Below are positions 8,789 through 16,728 of a stretch of DNA of 64,000 nucleotides, piece after piece. A program made the position numbers and the translations under genes. Position 1 is the stretch's first letter. Each line of letters starts with the position of its first letter. This DNA is from Alkalihalobacillus sp. AL-G. GTDB taxonomy: Bacteria > Bacillota > Bacilli > Bacillales > Fictibacillaceae. Location: contig NZ_CP094656.1 in NCBI RefSeq assembly GCF_030643805.1, positions 1,240,001 through 1,304,000 on the forward strand, written 5' to 3'. The notes under the pieces are model-generated. The model had not been told where the DNA came from, did not search any database, and was given only the letters and a program-made list of their open reading frames with translations.

Positions 8789-9679
8789 TCATGTTCTGGA
8801 TTTGATGAAATCTACAATTTCAGTTAAATGTTGGTTGTTTCTTTTCTTCATCATCTCATCAGGTCGGAATAGATCTCCGTAATCTTTTACTCGCTGTATG
8901 ACCTTATCCATTGTAAAATCCGTTGGCTTGAAACCATGTTGCACTTCCTGCCATGTGACGGGTGTCGAAACGGTGGCGTGTTTCGTAGCACGGACAGTGT
9001 ATGGGACCGCCATTGTCCGGCCTTTCCATAATTGGAGATAGTCAAAATACAATCGATTTCCTCTACGTTTTTTCACACGGTCCAGTGTTATTTTTTTAGG
9101 AAGCTTTTCAAGCATATAGTCGGCTATGAATTTGTTGACCTTTCTTGTTTGCTCAAACGGATATTCCGGTCGAACCGGAACGTACACCTGCAGGCCGGAT
9201 TTCCCTGAAGTCTTGGGGATGCTTTTCAAGCCCATTCCATCTAAAACACCTTTTAATTCCAATGCAATTTTCAAAACGAGGTCAAAATCATCCGTTGAAG
9301 GGTCCAGATCGAAAACAAGATCAGTCGGGTGATTCGGACGAGTATACTGATCGAACGGTACGTGGAGCTCAAGGGCTCCATATTGTCCTAGCCATACTAA
9401 TGTGGCCAGGTCATTCAGAATGATTCGTTCTTTTCCTTTATAAAATGTACTTGGAATCCAGTCTGGAGCATTTGCCGGCAAAGATCGTTTTTCTACTTTC
9501 AATCGGTTGAGGCCATGGGGATATAACCAGTACATCAACATTCTGTCTTTCGTATAAGGGAGTATGTAATCGGATACTTCGATTAGATAGCGAACGTAAT
9601 CGAGCTTGGTGATATGAGCATCGGGCCATAAAACTTTTTCAGGATGGGTGATGGTAATTTCTTTTCCGTCAATATTCAT
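8789..9679 (-). CDS. Non-homologous end-joining polymerase (LigD PolDom), stand-alone
   Basis: Archaeo-eukaryotic-primase-type polymerase domain of LigD, about 296 residues, which fills and extends ends during Ku-dependent double-strand-break repair. Seen motifs: HPEKVLWPD at the N-terminus, the metal-binding FDLDPS, the TSGKSGLQVYVPV strand, and the RRGNRLYFDYLQ nucleotide-binding region. The ATG at 9679 is favoured because AGAGGT lies just upstream; the ATG at 9712 has no ribosome site. In B. subtilis polymerase and ligase domains are one protein; here the ligase is a separate, divergent gene starting 76 bp away. No ku gene is visible in the window. Confidence 0.88.
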   Translation of the reverse strand: MNIDGKEITITHPEKVLWPDAHITKLDYVRYLIEVSDYILPYTKDRMLMYWLYPHGLNRLKVEKRSLPANAPDWIPSTFYKGKERIILNDLATLVWLGQYGALELHVPFDQYTRPNHPTDLVFDLDPSTDDFDLVLKIALELKGVLDGMGLKSIPKTSGKSGLQVYVPVRPEYPFEQTRKVNKFIADYMLEKLPKKITLDRVKKRRGNRLYFDYLQLWKGRTMAVPYTVRATKHATVSTPVTWQEVQHGFKPTDFTMDKVIQRVKDYGDLFRPDEMMKKRNNQHLTEIVDFIKSRT

Positions 9680-9755
9680 ATTGATACCTCTGTTTTTACC
9701 GACTGTGTTCATATTTTAGGGCAATACGAACCAAACTATTCCAGAGGTGAACCGA

Positions 9756-10706
9756 ATGGAACCGATTGTACCGATGGAGCCGAAAATTGCTTCCGAGATT
9801 CCGACTACTGAAAATTGGATTGCGCAAGTCAAATGGGACGGTGTTCACGTATTGGCCTATAACGATGGGAGTGAAACCCGTCTTTTCAATCGAAAAAAAC
9901 GTGAGCGAACCTTCAATTATCCTGAACTGACGGATATCCAATCGTTTTGTTCTGCAGAATCGGTCATTTTAGACGGTGAAATCATTGCATTGGGAGAGGA
10001 CGGGAAGCCGAGCTTTCATAAGGTGATGAGAAGGGACGGGATTCGGAAGTTCGACCGAGTAAAATCGCTGCAGCAACAGGTGCCGATTTCCTACATGATT
10101 TTCGATGTCCTTTTTTACAATGGGGAGTGGATGACAAAATGTCCTCTTGAAGAACGGCTCAGTTTGTTGACTGATATTATTGTTCCAAATAGCCATGTCC
10201 AGCTTGTCCGGTCCCATGATGACGGTGAAGCCTTGTTTGATACCGTCGTGGATAACGGAATGGAAGGGATCGTCATGAAACGGCTGGACAGCAGGTATTA
10301 CATCGGGGAAAAGAGGGATGAGTGGCGGAAGGTGAAGAACATCCGTGATCTTATTGCTGTCATCGGCGGATTTACATTGAGCGGTGGTATCGTAAATGCT
10401 GTTTTAATCGGGCTTTACGATGAAAAGGGGAACTTTATCTACATAGGTCATACAGGGACAGGAAAACTGACAGCTAGCGATTGGAGGGAGCTTACTGAAA
10501 GGTTGCAATCGATCCAAGTGGAACAAACGCCATTTGTGAATAAAGTTGATCGTCATAAGGATGCGATGTGGGTGAAGCCATCCGTTACTGCGAAAATTCA
10601 TTTTGCAGAATGGACAGAAGGCCGATTTCTCCGCCAGCCAAGTATTCAGGCATTTGTCGATGTTCCTGCTGAAAAATGTGTGCTTACAGAAGATATGAAA
10701 CGGTGA
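9756..10706 (+). CDS. ATP-dependent DNA ligase (LigD ligase domain), stand-alone
   Basis: 316-residue ATP-dependent DNA ligase with nucleotidyltransferase and OB domains only. Motif I is KWDG with the adenylated Lys26; motif III is ILDGEII, motif IV EGIVMKR, motif V WRKVKN. The ATG at 9756 has AGAGGTG 6 nt upstream; the earlier GTG at 9747 overlaps that site. It is divergent from the LigD-type polymerase gene, so the two halves of a typical Bacillus LigD are encoded head to head and may share a control region. The product should seal nicks or breaks in the NHEJ pathway, possibly in spores as in B. subtilis. Confidence 0.88.
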   Translation: MEPIVPMEPKIASEIPTTENWIAQVKWDGVHVLAYNDGSETRLFNRKKRERTFNYPELTDIQSFCSAESVILDGEIIALGEDGKPSFHKVMRRDGIRKFDRVKSLQQQVPISYMIFDVLFYNGEWMTKCPLEERLSLLTDIIVPNSHVQLVRSHDDGEALFDTVVDNGMEGIVMKRLDSRYYIGEKRDEWRKVKNIRDLIAVIGGFTLSGGIVNAVLIGLYDEKGNFIYIGHTGTGKLTASDWRELTERLQSIQVEQTPFVNKVDRHKDAMWVKPSVTAKIHFAEWTEGRFLRQPSIQAFVDVPAEKCVLTEDMKR

Positions 10707-10946
10707 TAGCGTAGCTGGCACTCTTGTACTAAATACGAGGATAAAAGCTGATGCAAATAAACCTACATAATGTTATCTGAACGGGGAATGAAGTGCCTCT
10801 TCGTCTAAAATATCTTATAGTTTTGGGAACGTTTTTCGGTATTGATATTCAAATTAATGTGGAATCTTTCGTTCTAAATTTTGTCAAATAATATTCATAA
10901 AGATTTCATTGATATCGTACCAGCAATAACATATCATTAATACCGT

Positions 10947-10976
10947 ATGTTGTTATACTTTGTTATAAAACAACAT
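10947..10976 (+). promoter_or_regulatory. Inverted repeat, candidate operator of the DeoR/NosL-like regulator
   Basis: ATGTTGTT (10947-10954) and AACAACAT (10969-10976) are a perfect 8-bp inverted repeat 26 bp before the regulator start, in an AT-rich promoter region. An autoregulatory site is a reasonable guess. Confidence 0.45.
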
Positions 10977-11001
10977 AAAATCACAGTGAAGGGGGAGTTG
11001 C

Positions 11002-11577
11002 ATGTTACCAGTAGAGAGGATCGATAAAATCAGGGAATTGATTAAATCTCAAGGAAAGCTGAAAACCTCTGAATTAAGTGAAATGCTTGGAGTTTCTGAA
11101 ATGACAATACATAGGGATATAAATGCCTTAGTAACAGAAGGCTTGGTTGTAAAAACATATGGTGGATTAGCACTTGCTAAAGATAAAGCGGATGATATTT
11201 CAGCAGGGAATATGTGTACATACTGCAGCAGAGAAGTACTTGGTCGGTACGCTTATCGTCTTGTTTTGTCAAATGATCAAGTCGAATCCACTTGTTGTGC
11301 GCACTGTGGTTTATTAAGGCATCGGCAATTAGGTGATCACGTAATTCAAGCAATCTGTTATGACTTTTTTATCCATACGGCAGTTAGTGTAAAGCTGGCA
11401 TGGTTTGTCATGGATACAACCATTGACATTGGCTGTTGTCAGCCACAAGTTATAACATTTTCAAAAAAAGAATATGCAGATGGCTTTGTAAAAGGTTTTG
11501 GAGGAATTATATCAACTTTTGATGAAGCGAAGGAAAAAGTTGCTGAAAAGATGAATGGAACATCTTGTTGTCAATAA
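11002..11577 (+). CDS. DeoR-type HTH regulator with C-terminal NosL-like Cys-rich domain
   Basis: Two-part protein of 191 residues. Residues 1-60 are a DeoR-family winged helix (ERIDKIRELI...TSELSEMLGVSEMTIHRDI...YGG). Instead of the usual sugar-phosphate sensor domain, residues 70-180 carry CTYC (72-75), CCAHC (98-102), Cys119, Cys145-146, then an ITFSKKEYADGF...GG..STFDEA ending that resembles NosL, the Cu(I)-binding accessory protein of nitrous oxide reductase maturation. A terminal CC pair (189-190) adds more thiols. It heads a five-gene set with FtsEX-like genes. I infer a metal- or thiol-responsive one-component regulator. The strong GGGGGAG site fixes the ATG. Confidence 0.75.
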   Translation: MLPVERIDKIRELIKSQGKLKTSELSEMLGVSEMTIHRDINALVTEGLVVKTYGGLALAKDKADDISAGNMCTYCSREVLGRYAYRLVLSNDQVESTCCAHCGLLRHRQLGDHVIQAICYDFFIHTAVSVKLAWFVMDTTIDIGCCQPQVITFSKKEYADGFVKGFGGIISTFDEAKEKVAEKMNGTSCCQ

Positions 11578-11636
11578 GTTGGAAGACTTTGAGATCAAAT
11601 AAAATTCCATCTAATATAGGGAGATGAGGAATAAAC

Positions 11637-12293
11637 GTGATCGAAATCAAAAAGTTATCAAAAGTATTTCAGGGGAATTCAGTTATACAAAAACTGAACC
11701 TGGATATAAACAAAGGTGAATTTGTTTTTTTACAAGGGGAATCAGGGTCCGGAAAGAGTACGATGCTTAAAATTTTGTATCGTGATTTAGAAGACTTTAA
11801 AGGTGATATTTTTATAGATGATCAATCCATCCGCACACTCCCCAAATATATGATTAGAAGGATTATAGGGGTTATCTTTCAATCTTTTGAGCTATTAGAC
11901 AGGAAAACGGTAATAGAAAATATTGCATTGGCCGGAGAAGTACTTGGACAAAATGAAGAGATTATTCAAGCAGAAGCAAAAAAGCTTATAGAGAAGGTTG
12001 GGTTAAAAGGTAAAGAAAAAGCCTATCCCAATCAATTGTCAGGTGGGGAACAACAGCGGGTGGCTATTGCGAGAGCATTGTTGAACCGTCCGAAAATTTT
12101 GCTTGCGGACGAACCGACAGGTAATCTGGATTCGAAAACGGCTATAAAGATTATGAAATTGCTAAGAGAAATTAACGAACATGAAGGTATAACTGTGTTG
12201 GCTGTAACTCATTCTGATGAACTTGTTCGTGCTTTCCCGGCAAGAGTGTTGATGATGGACGATGGTAAGGTGAAAGAATATGAACACGCTTAA
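11637..12293 (+). CDS. FtsE/LolD-like ABC ATPase of the FtsEX-like system
   Basis: 218-residue ABC ATPase. Walker A GESGSGKS at residues 34-41, Q-loop in FQSFELL, signature LSGGEQQR, Walker [13 protein letters not shown]-loop VTHS. It matches the FtsE/MacB/LolD subgroup that powers mechanotransmission rather than bulk transport. The GTG start is used, with GGGAGATGAGG upstream. The 3' end overlaps the FtsX-like gene by 14 nt. It is probably a paralogue of the cell-division FtsE, because the neighbours differ from a housekeeping ftsEX locus. Confidence 0.88.
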   Translation: MIEIKKLSKVFQGNSVIQKLNLDINKGEFVFLQGESGSGKSTMLKILYRDLEDFKGDIFIDDQSIRTLPKYMIRRIIGVIFQSFELLDRKTVIENIALAGEVLGQNEEIIQAEAKKLIEKVGLKGKEKAYPNQLSGGEQQRVAIARALLNRPKILLADEPTGNLDSKTAIKIMKLLREINEHEGITVLAVTHSDELVRAFPARVLMMDDGKVKEYEHA

Positions 12294-13149
12294 ATATTAC
12301 CTAAGAGATGCAAGGGAAGGTATTCGCAGGAATGTCAATGCTTCATTGGCAGCGATATTACTCATTATCATTTCTTTATCGATCACAGGTACCTTGTTCA
12401 TGATAAAAACAGGTGCAGATCATGTCGTTGGCTTTTTAGAATCGCAAGTTAAAATAAAGGTCTTCGTTGATACGGATATGAGTACAGAACGAGTTGCTGG
12501 CATTCTTCAATCAAAACAATATGTCAGTTCTGTAAAGGTTGAAACAAAGGAAGAAGCATTGGCTCGAATGCAACAATTTTTCAAAGGTAAAGAATACTTA
12601 TTCAATGCTTTTAAAGAAACTGAATTACCAGATGCCATCTCTATAGAATTGAAAAACAAAGAAAACGTAGAGTTCGTTGCAAAAGAACTAAAAGATATAG
12701 ATGGTATTGCGGATGTTATTTATGCTCAAGATTTCGCGAAGAGGGTTATTTCTTGGTCCAATACGCTGAACCAATATGGAATGATCATCTTATCAGTATT
12801 TATGCTTGCCTCCTTTTTAACGATAAGCATCGCGATAAATTTAGCGATGTATCAGCGTCAGAAGGATATCAGAATTAAATTGCTGCTGGGAGCAAAAGAG
12901 TCACATGTCAGAGGTCAGTTCCTGCTTGAGGGTTTGATTCTTGGTCTGATTGGCAGCATTCTGGCAAGTTTCGTCGTTTATTGTATCTATCAATATGGTT
13001 TATATCAACTTCAATTGAAATTCAGCTATATTTTTGAATTCAACCGACTTTATATTAATCTCACCTTGGTATCAGTCATTATCACGGGTGCTCTGATCGG
13101 CCTTTTAGGAAGTTATCTTTCCTCAAGGAAGTTGATTAAACATGGGTAA
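12280..13149 (+). CDS. FtsX-like permease
   Basis: 289 residues with the FtsX layout: an N-terminal cytoplasmic tail (LRDAREGIRRN), TM1 near 22-42, a roughly 120-residue extracellular domain with SSVKVETKEEAL and LPDAISIEL as in FtsX, then three C-terminal TM segments. In B. subtilis FtsX contacts the coiled coil of CwlO outside the membrane and passes on ATPase-driven movement. Here the next gene encodes an exported coiled-coil protein, so the same arrangement is plausible. The gene overlaps its neighbours by 14 and 8 nt, showing translational coupling. Confidence 0.88.
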   Translation: MNTLKYYLRDAREGIRRNVNASLAAILLIIISLSITGTLFMIKTGADHVVGFLESQVKIKVFVDTDMSTERVAGILQSKQYVSSVKVETKEEALARMQQFFKGKEYLFNAFKETELPDAISIELKNKENVEFVAKELKDIDGIADVIYAQDFAKRVISWSNTLNQYGMIILSVFMLASFLTISIAINLAMYQRQKDIRIKLLLGAKESHVRGQFLLEGLILGLIGSILASFVVYCIYQYGLYQLQLKFSYIFEFNRLYINLTLVSVIITGALIGLLGSYLSSRKLIKHG

Positions 13150-14098
13150 GAAGATTTTATTAACAATAAGTATCGTCTTGTTATTAACTACAACTGTTTA
13201 TGCCCATGTGTCGGGGTCATTCAAAGACTTTCTTTCTGGAATACAGGATCAACGTTCGACTGAAAAATTAAAAAAAGAAATCCAAAAGACAAGGGAAGAA
13301 ATTGAACAGTTGACGCCTGAAGTCAATCAATTAGAAAAAGAGTATAGCAAGAAAGCAGAAAAGTCTGTTTTGATGCTTCAATTCTATCGAGCTATCGGCT
13401 TGGATACATATATGAAGTTTATTACAAGTTCAAATGATATCGTTGATGTCCTAGCCAACAGAAGATTCGTAGAAATGAAGCTAGAAGAAGATTTACAGGA
13501 GCTGAATGATCTTTACCTTTCTTATATGCCTGTGAAAATGGCGAAAAACTCGTTAGAGGGGCATATGGAATTGTTGAAAATGATCGAGGGTAACTTACAG
13601 GCTAGACAAACGTTTTTTCAATCACATAAAAATTCAACACCAGAAGAGATGGCAAATATCGCAGTCACTACTTGGGAAGAAAATGCTTCTCATATTGATG
13701 ATGATTTATACAAAGATTCAAAGCTGTTCAACGAACATATAAAAGAATTTGTGACAAGAAAAACAAGTGATTCACCCTATAGGTTCGTTGATGATTTATT
13801 TAATAAAAAAGCAAAGTTAACGTATTTCTTTCGTTCAGATCATATTTATGTCAATTACCATAAAAAAGATGCTGATGTCATTTTGATTGGACAAATTTTT
13901 AAGATTGGAAAAAAGTCAGCTAGTTTGCAGTTTGAAGCCGGGTTTCTAAATGGGATCCAACTGTCCAATGATTTATTGAAGAAACTTCCCGGTTTGAAAA
14001 TAGATTATGGTCATTTAGCACCTGAATCAGAAACATTTTATGTAGAGCAAGTAAATGGTGCGATTGTGATCCAACCAATAGAAAATGCAGTCGAATAG
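13142..14098 (+). CDS. Exported coiled-coil protein, CwlO/EnvC-like partner without hydrolase domain
   Basis: 318 residues. A signal peptide ends VYA, with predicted cleavage before His22. Residues 35-75 are a charged coiled coil (KKEIQKTREEIEQL...), followed by a segment QFYRAIGLDTYMKFITSSNDIVDVL that resembles the CwlO/EnvC region preceding a catalytic domain. No NlpC/P60, LytM or other hydrolase domain follows; the C-terminal 150 residues are unrecognised. The 8-nt overlap with the FtsX-like gene suggests it is the extracellular partner of that permease. It could be an adaptor for a hydrolase encoded elsewhere, as EnvC is, or a sensor. Function is inferred. Confidence 0.65.
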   Translation: MGKKILLTISIVLLLTTTVYAHVSGSFKDFLSGIQDQRSTEKLKKEIQKTREEIEQLTPEVNQLEKEYSKKAEKSVLMLQFYRAIGLDTYMKFITSSNDIVDVLANRRFVEMKLEEDLQELNDLYLSYMPVKMAKNSLEGHMELLKMIEGNLQARQTFFQSHKNSTPEEMANIAVTTWEENASHIDDDLYKDSKLFNEHIKEFVTRKTSDSPYRFVDDLFNKKAKLTYFFRSDHIYVNYHKKDADVILIGQIFKIGKKSASLQFEAGFLNGIQLSNDLLKKLPGLKIDYGHLAPESETFYVEQVNGAIVIQPIENAVE

Positions 14099-14130
14099 TT
14101 TCAATCATTTATAAATGTGGAGGTCAAACC

Positions 14131-15027
14131 ATGAAAAAAGTAATCCTATTTCTATTGTTATTTACATTTGCATTAGGCTCATCTGTTTCAGCACATGTAA
14201 CGAATGAGAAAACACTGTATGATGATATCCAATTTTCCAAGGCTAAAGAAGAAATTGTTTATTTGCGTGGATTAGATGTTATTCCATATGAACACGGGGT
14301 AAAGTTGTATAAGCCTAACGAAAAACTGACAAATAAAGATTTAGCATTCTGGGCTTCTTCTTTTAAAGGAGCTGCCGCTGAAGATGCAAAAAGAGAAGAC
14401 ATTGAAAAAACAGCTCTCAAAAATGGGATTGTTGATTCTCTAGATGGAAATGCGACCTATGCCGATGTCAATCAGGCTTATTTTAACGGACATGCGGCAG
14501 TAAGCAATCCTGACCGTACATTGACAAGAGAAGAATTTGCTTTGTTTATGGGAGAATTTTTCAATACGAAAGTAAACGGGAAGACACTATTTGATATGAG
14601 TCATGCAGAGCAAGGACCAAACGGCAACATTGAAAAAGTAAAAATGGAAAAAGAGGGTAGAGGGGAAGACGTTACAAAAGTTTTTCATTTCACGATAGAT
14701 GGTCAAGAGTATAAAGTGAGCCCCCATCCTAAGATGTTATATGGACCTACAGACCTTTCCCAGTGGGAAGGAAAGAAGGTAAAAGATTCATGGCTGATGG
14801 GACATGGCGATGAAGAAGTGCTTCAAATTGTCAAATTAGAAAAAGGACAATTTCTTGATAATGAGAATGAAGACCAAAACAGCAATAGTACGGAGCATAG
14901 AGAGGATGCAGGCGAAGCCCAATCCGGCACTACAAGTGAGGAAACTTCCCTTCCGATTGTCCCACTTATCGGTGGTGCTATCCTTCTGGGCATAATGATA
15001 TGGTTATTCGTTAAAAAGAAAAAATAA
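14131..15027 (+). CDS. Exported SLH-like protein with C-terminal membrane anchor
   Basis: 298 residues. A signal peptide ends VSA with predicted cleavage before His22. The mature part contains one or two degenerate S-layer-homology-like units (SKAKEEIVYLRGLDVIPYE... and NPDRTLTREEFALFMGEFF), a beta-rich middle (FHFTIDGQEYKVSPHP), a Ser/Glu/Gly-rich linker, and one C-terminal TM segment followed by KKKK. No LPXTG is present, so it is membrane-anchored, not sortase-linked. It begins 32 nt after the coiled-coil gene with GGAGG upstream and belongs to the same set. A decayed SLH fragment lies right behind it. Confidence 0.7.
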   Translation: MKKVILFLLLFTFALGSSVSAHVTNEKTLYDDIQFSKAKEEIVYLRGLDVIPYEHGVKLYKPNEKLTNKDLAFWASSFKGAAAEDAKREDIEKTALKNGIVDSLDGNATYADVNQAYFNGHAAVSNPDRTLTREEFALFMGEFFNTKVNGKTLFDMSHAEQGPNGNIEKVKMEKEGRGEDVTKVFHFTIDGQEYKVSPHPKMLYGPTDLSQWEGKKVKDSWLMGHGDEEVLQIVKLEKGQFLDNENEDQNSNSTEHREDAGEAQSGTTSEETSLPIVPLIGGAILLGIMIWLFVKKKK

Positions 15028-15083
15028 AACATTTAGAGCTAAACTTGAATTATTGAATACGCAGTGAGCTCGCAACATATTTA

Positions 15084-15335
15084 GTGATGGGTACAGGAGA
15101 CTGTGAAGTTGAGCAGACGACTGATGATGCTGCAATTGGAGCAGTATTAGCTCAAGGTGTGACATCGAAGGGAGAATATGAACACGATGGTGTGATGCTT
15201 TCAGATGAAACCGGCAAGTTTAACACAAGGACGATATGACACAGAGCCGACCATACATTCGTCATTCATCCAACAACAAACGTAACCCGTGGTGACTTTG
15301 CAGTCGAAATGTCACGTTTCTTCAATAATTATTAG
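15084..15335 (+). pseudogene. Remnant of an SLH-domain protein gene
   Basis: One frame reads VMGTGDCEVEQTTDDAAI...DETGKF and stops at a TGA; a shifted frame then gives HPTTNVTRGDFAVEMSRFF, a clear SLH-type ending. No intact start is present. It lies directly downstream of the SLH-like gene and may be the tail of a former second copy. Confidence 0.6.
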
Positions 15336-15469
15336 TCAACCATTCATACTTCAATAATGGCGCAATTTTATTAAAATGAGATGTGTCTTTTTGGTTGATA
15401 ACAAATTTCCCCTCTCATAATTTCATTTGAATACCTGAAACTTAAAGGTGTAAAGAAAGGAGGGATTGG

Positions 15470-15654
15470 ATGTTTGAAAGACGTGATAATGACTTGCCAA
15501 AAAACGATAGCCCAAGAGATCGATTCTACCTCCAAGAGGGCTTACAAATGAAGGGTTGATTCCCGATGAATTTGCACGGGAAATATCCGTGGATTACGAC
15601 GGTCTAAAAGGAATTGATGAGTTGCAAAGAAAAGATAATGATAAGAAAGATTAG
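15470..15654 (+). pseudogene. Frameshifted copy of cassette gene 1
   Basis: It starts MFERRDNDLP like 7658, but the frame is lost within the Pro/Arg segment and runs into a TGA. The downstream DNA still encodes DEFAREISVDYD and DELQRKDNDKKD in another frame. The ribosome site AAAGGAGGG is preserved. Confidence 0.75.
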
Positions 15655-15681
15655 GATAAAAAACCTTAAAGATTGGATTGG

Positions 15682-15720
15682 AAAAAGTCGGTTTCCTTAA
15701 GATGAAGGAGTCGACTTTTT
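15682..15720. terminator. Bidirectional terminator, copy B
   Basis: Counterpart of 7861-7898: AAAAAGTCGGTTTCCTT pairs imperfectly with AAGGAGTCGACTTTTT. Confidence 0.7.
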
Positions 15721-15729
15721 TACTTCGAA

Positions 15730-15918
15730 TTAAGGTTGTTCTTTCGTCCTAATCATCTGGTCAACCGTACCCTCGAAATAGTCATCTCCAACCTGTTCAT
15801 GGGTTTCCGCCAACCCTTTTTCCAATTGTGATTTACCCTGGTAATCAGATGGTTCAAAGTATTTTTCCGCGCCCTTATTACTGTCATCATTATTCGTGTG
15901 ATTTCTTTTATGTTCCAT
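15730..15918 (-). CDS. DUF4025 (YozQ-like) small protein, second copy
   Basis: 62 residues, nearly identical to the product of 7907-8095 in the EPSDYQGKSQLEKGLAETH core and in EQVGDDYFEGTVDQMI. The differences lie in the first 20 residues and the last few. The start has GGAGGAATAGGCA upstream. Both copies look functional, so selection may maintain two doses. Confidence 0.85.
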   Translation of the reverse strand: MEHKRNHTNNDDSNKGAEKYFEPSDYQGKSQLEKGLAETHEQVGDDYFEGTVDQMIRTKEQP

Positions 15919-16054
15919 TGCCTATTCCTCCTTCCTTATCGATTAGTATGTTTCTTTCTGCATGTAACATGTAACTAACAAAGGGTTGATTCGTGTCTAT
16001 TTACATATTGTCAGCAATTGAGGAAACAATGTTAGCGACGAGGAGGTGAATACC

Positions 16055-16222
16055 ATGGATAAGAATGTGATTGGAAAAGACCGCCCCGATGATTACAAAC
16101 CGGTTGCTGGTATCGACAAGGAATCTGATTTTAAAAATGTGAAAAATGAAACCTTACACGAACAGAAGGCTACGCATTCAGAAAAAATACGATATGAAAA
16201 TGCAGATGAAATATATGAGTGA
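16055..16222 (+). CDS. Hypothetical 55-residue protein, second copy of cassette gene 3
   Basis: Same length as the product of 8228-8395 and sharing MDKNVIGKDRPDDYK and the NADE-YE ending. ATG start with GAGGAGGTGAATACC upstream. Function unknown. Intact despite decay of the flanking cassette genes. Confidence 0.75.
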   Translation: MDKNVIGKDRPDDYKPVAGIDKESDFKNVKNETLHEQKATHSEKIRYENADEIYE

Positions 16223-16230
16223 TACAAAAA

Positions 16231-16254
16231 TCCCCTGCCTTTTTTAGCAGGGAA
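16231..16254. terminator. Terminator, copy B of 8401-8427
   Basis: CCCTGC and GCAGGG pair around a T-rich loop with A/T runs on both sides. Confidence 0.65.
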
Positions 16255-16263
16255 TTATTACGG

Positions 16264-16305
16264 TTATTGTCCTAGTTGTTGTTGACACTGTTGTACTAGC
16301 TGCTG
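16264..16305 (-). pseudogene. 3' remnant of the Gln-rich gene
   Basis: The minus strand encodes only the ending QQLVQQCQQQLGQ and a stop; the sequence then diverges. This marks one edge of the cassette duplication. Confidence 0.75.
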
Positions 16306-16728
16306 ACCACCAGAGGTAGAAAATATAATCAGAGTAAAGAATACAGTCGGAAACCACTAAAAGCTACCCCTCAAGATATAATATAACGACCGAATAACCC
16401 AACTTTTGAGAATATATCAACTAAGTTGTCCAAATCTTCCTTCAGTAGTTATAAAGATAGAAGTATGGAGGATGTGTCATTGCCTTTATTTAGTAAATTA
16501 GTAATTGATCGTATTAATAAATAGTGAAATAAAACTAGGGATATTTATCTGTATTAGTAAAATATTAACTAAATTATTTAAAGATTGTAAATTTAATAGT
16601 ATGCTGGTTTAGTGATAAATTTCCTGTTGATAAAAAGAAAATTATTAAATTGTTCAGTTTGTAGAAAGCACTATTTACATCAATTGTTTTTCAAAGTAAA
16701 GAATGCCTAGTTCAAGGGGTGGAAGGAC
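16306..16728. other. AT-rich intergenic region upstream of the Rhs gene
   Basis: About 420 bp with no ORF, no clear terminator and no well-spaced promoter that I can support. GGGGTGGAAGG just before 16729 is the Rhs ribosome site. Confidence 0.4.

Larger units (their letters stand above)
15385..16305. repeat. Duplicated tiny-gene cassette, copy B (decayed)
   Basis: Aligns with 7577-8475. Gene 1 is frameshifted, genes 2 and 3 are intact, and gene 4 is cut after its last dozen codons, where homology ends at about 16305. The interval between the copies holds the LigD-type pair and the FtsEX-like set. Confidence 0.85.

Noticed and set aside
9126-9423. Plus-strand open frames inside the LigD-type polymerase gene
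   Set aside because: Shadows of a clear conserved gene on the other strand.
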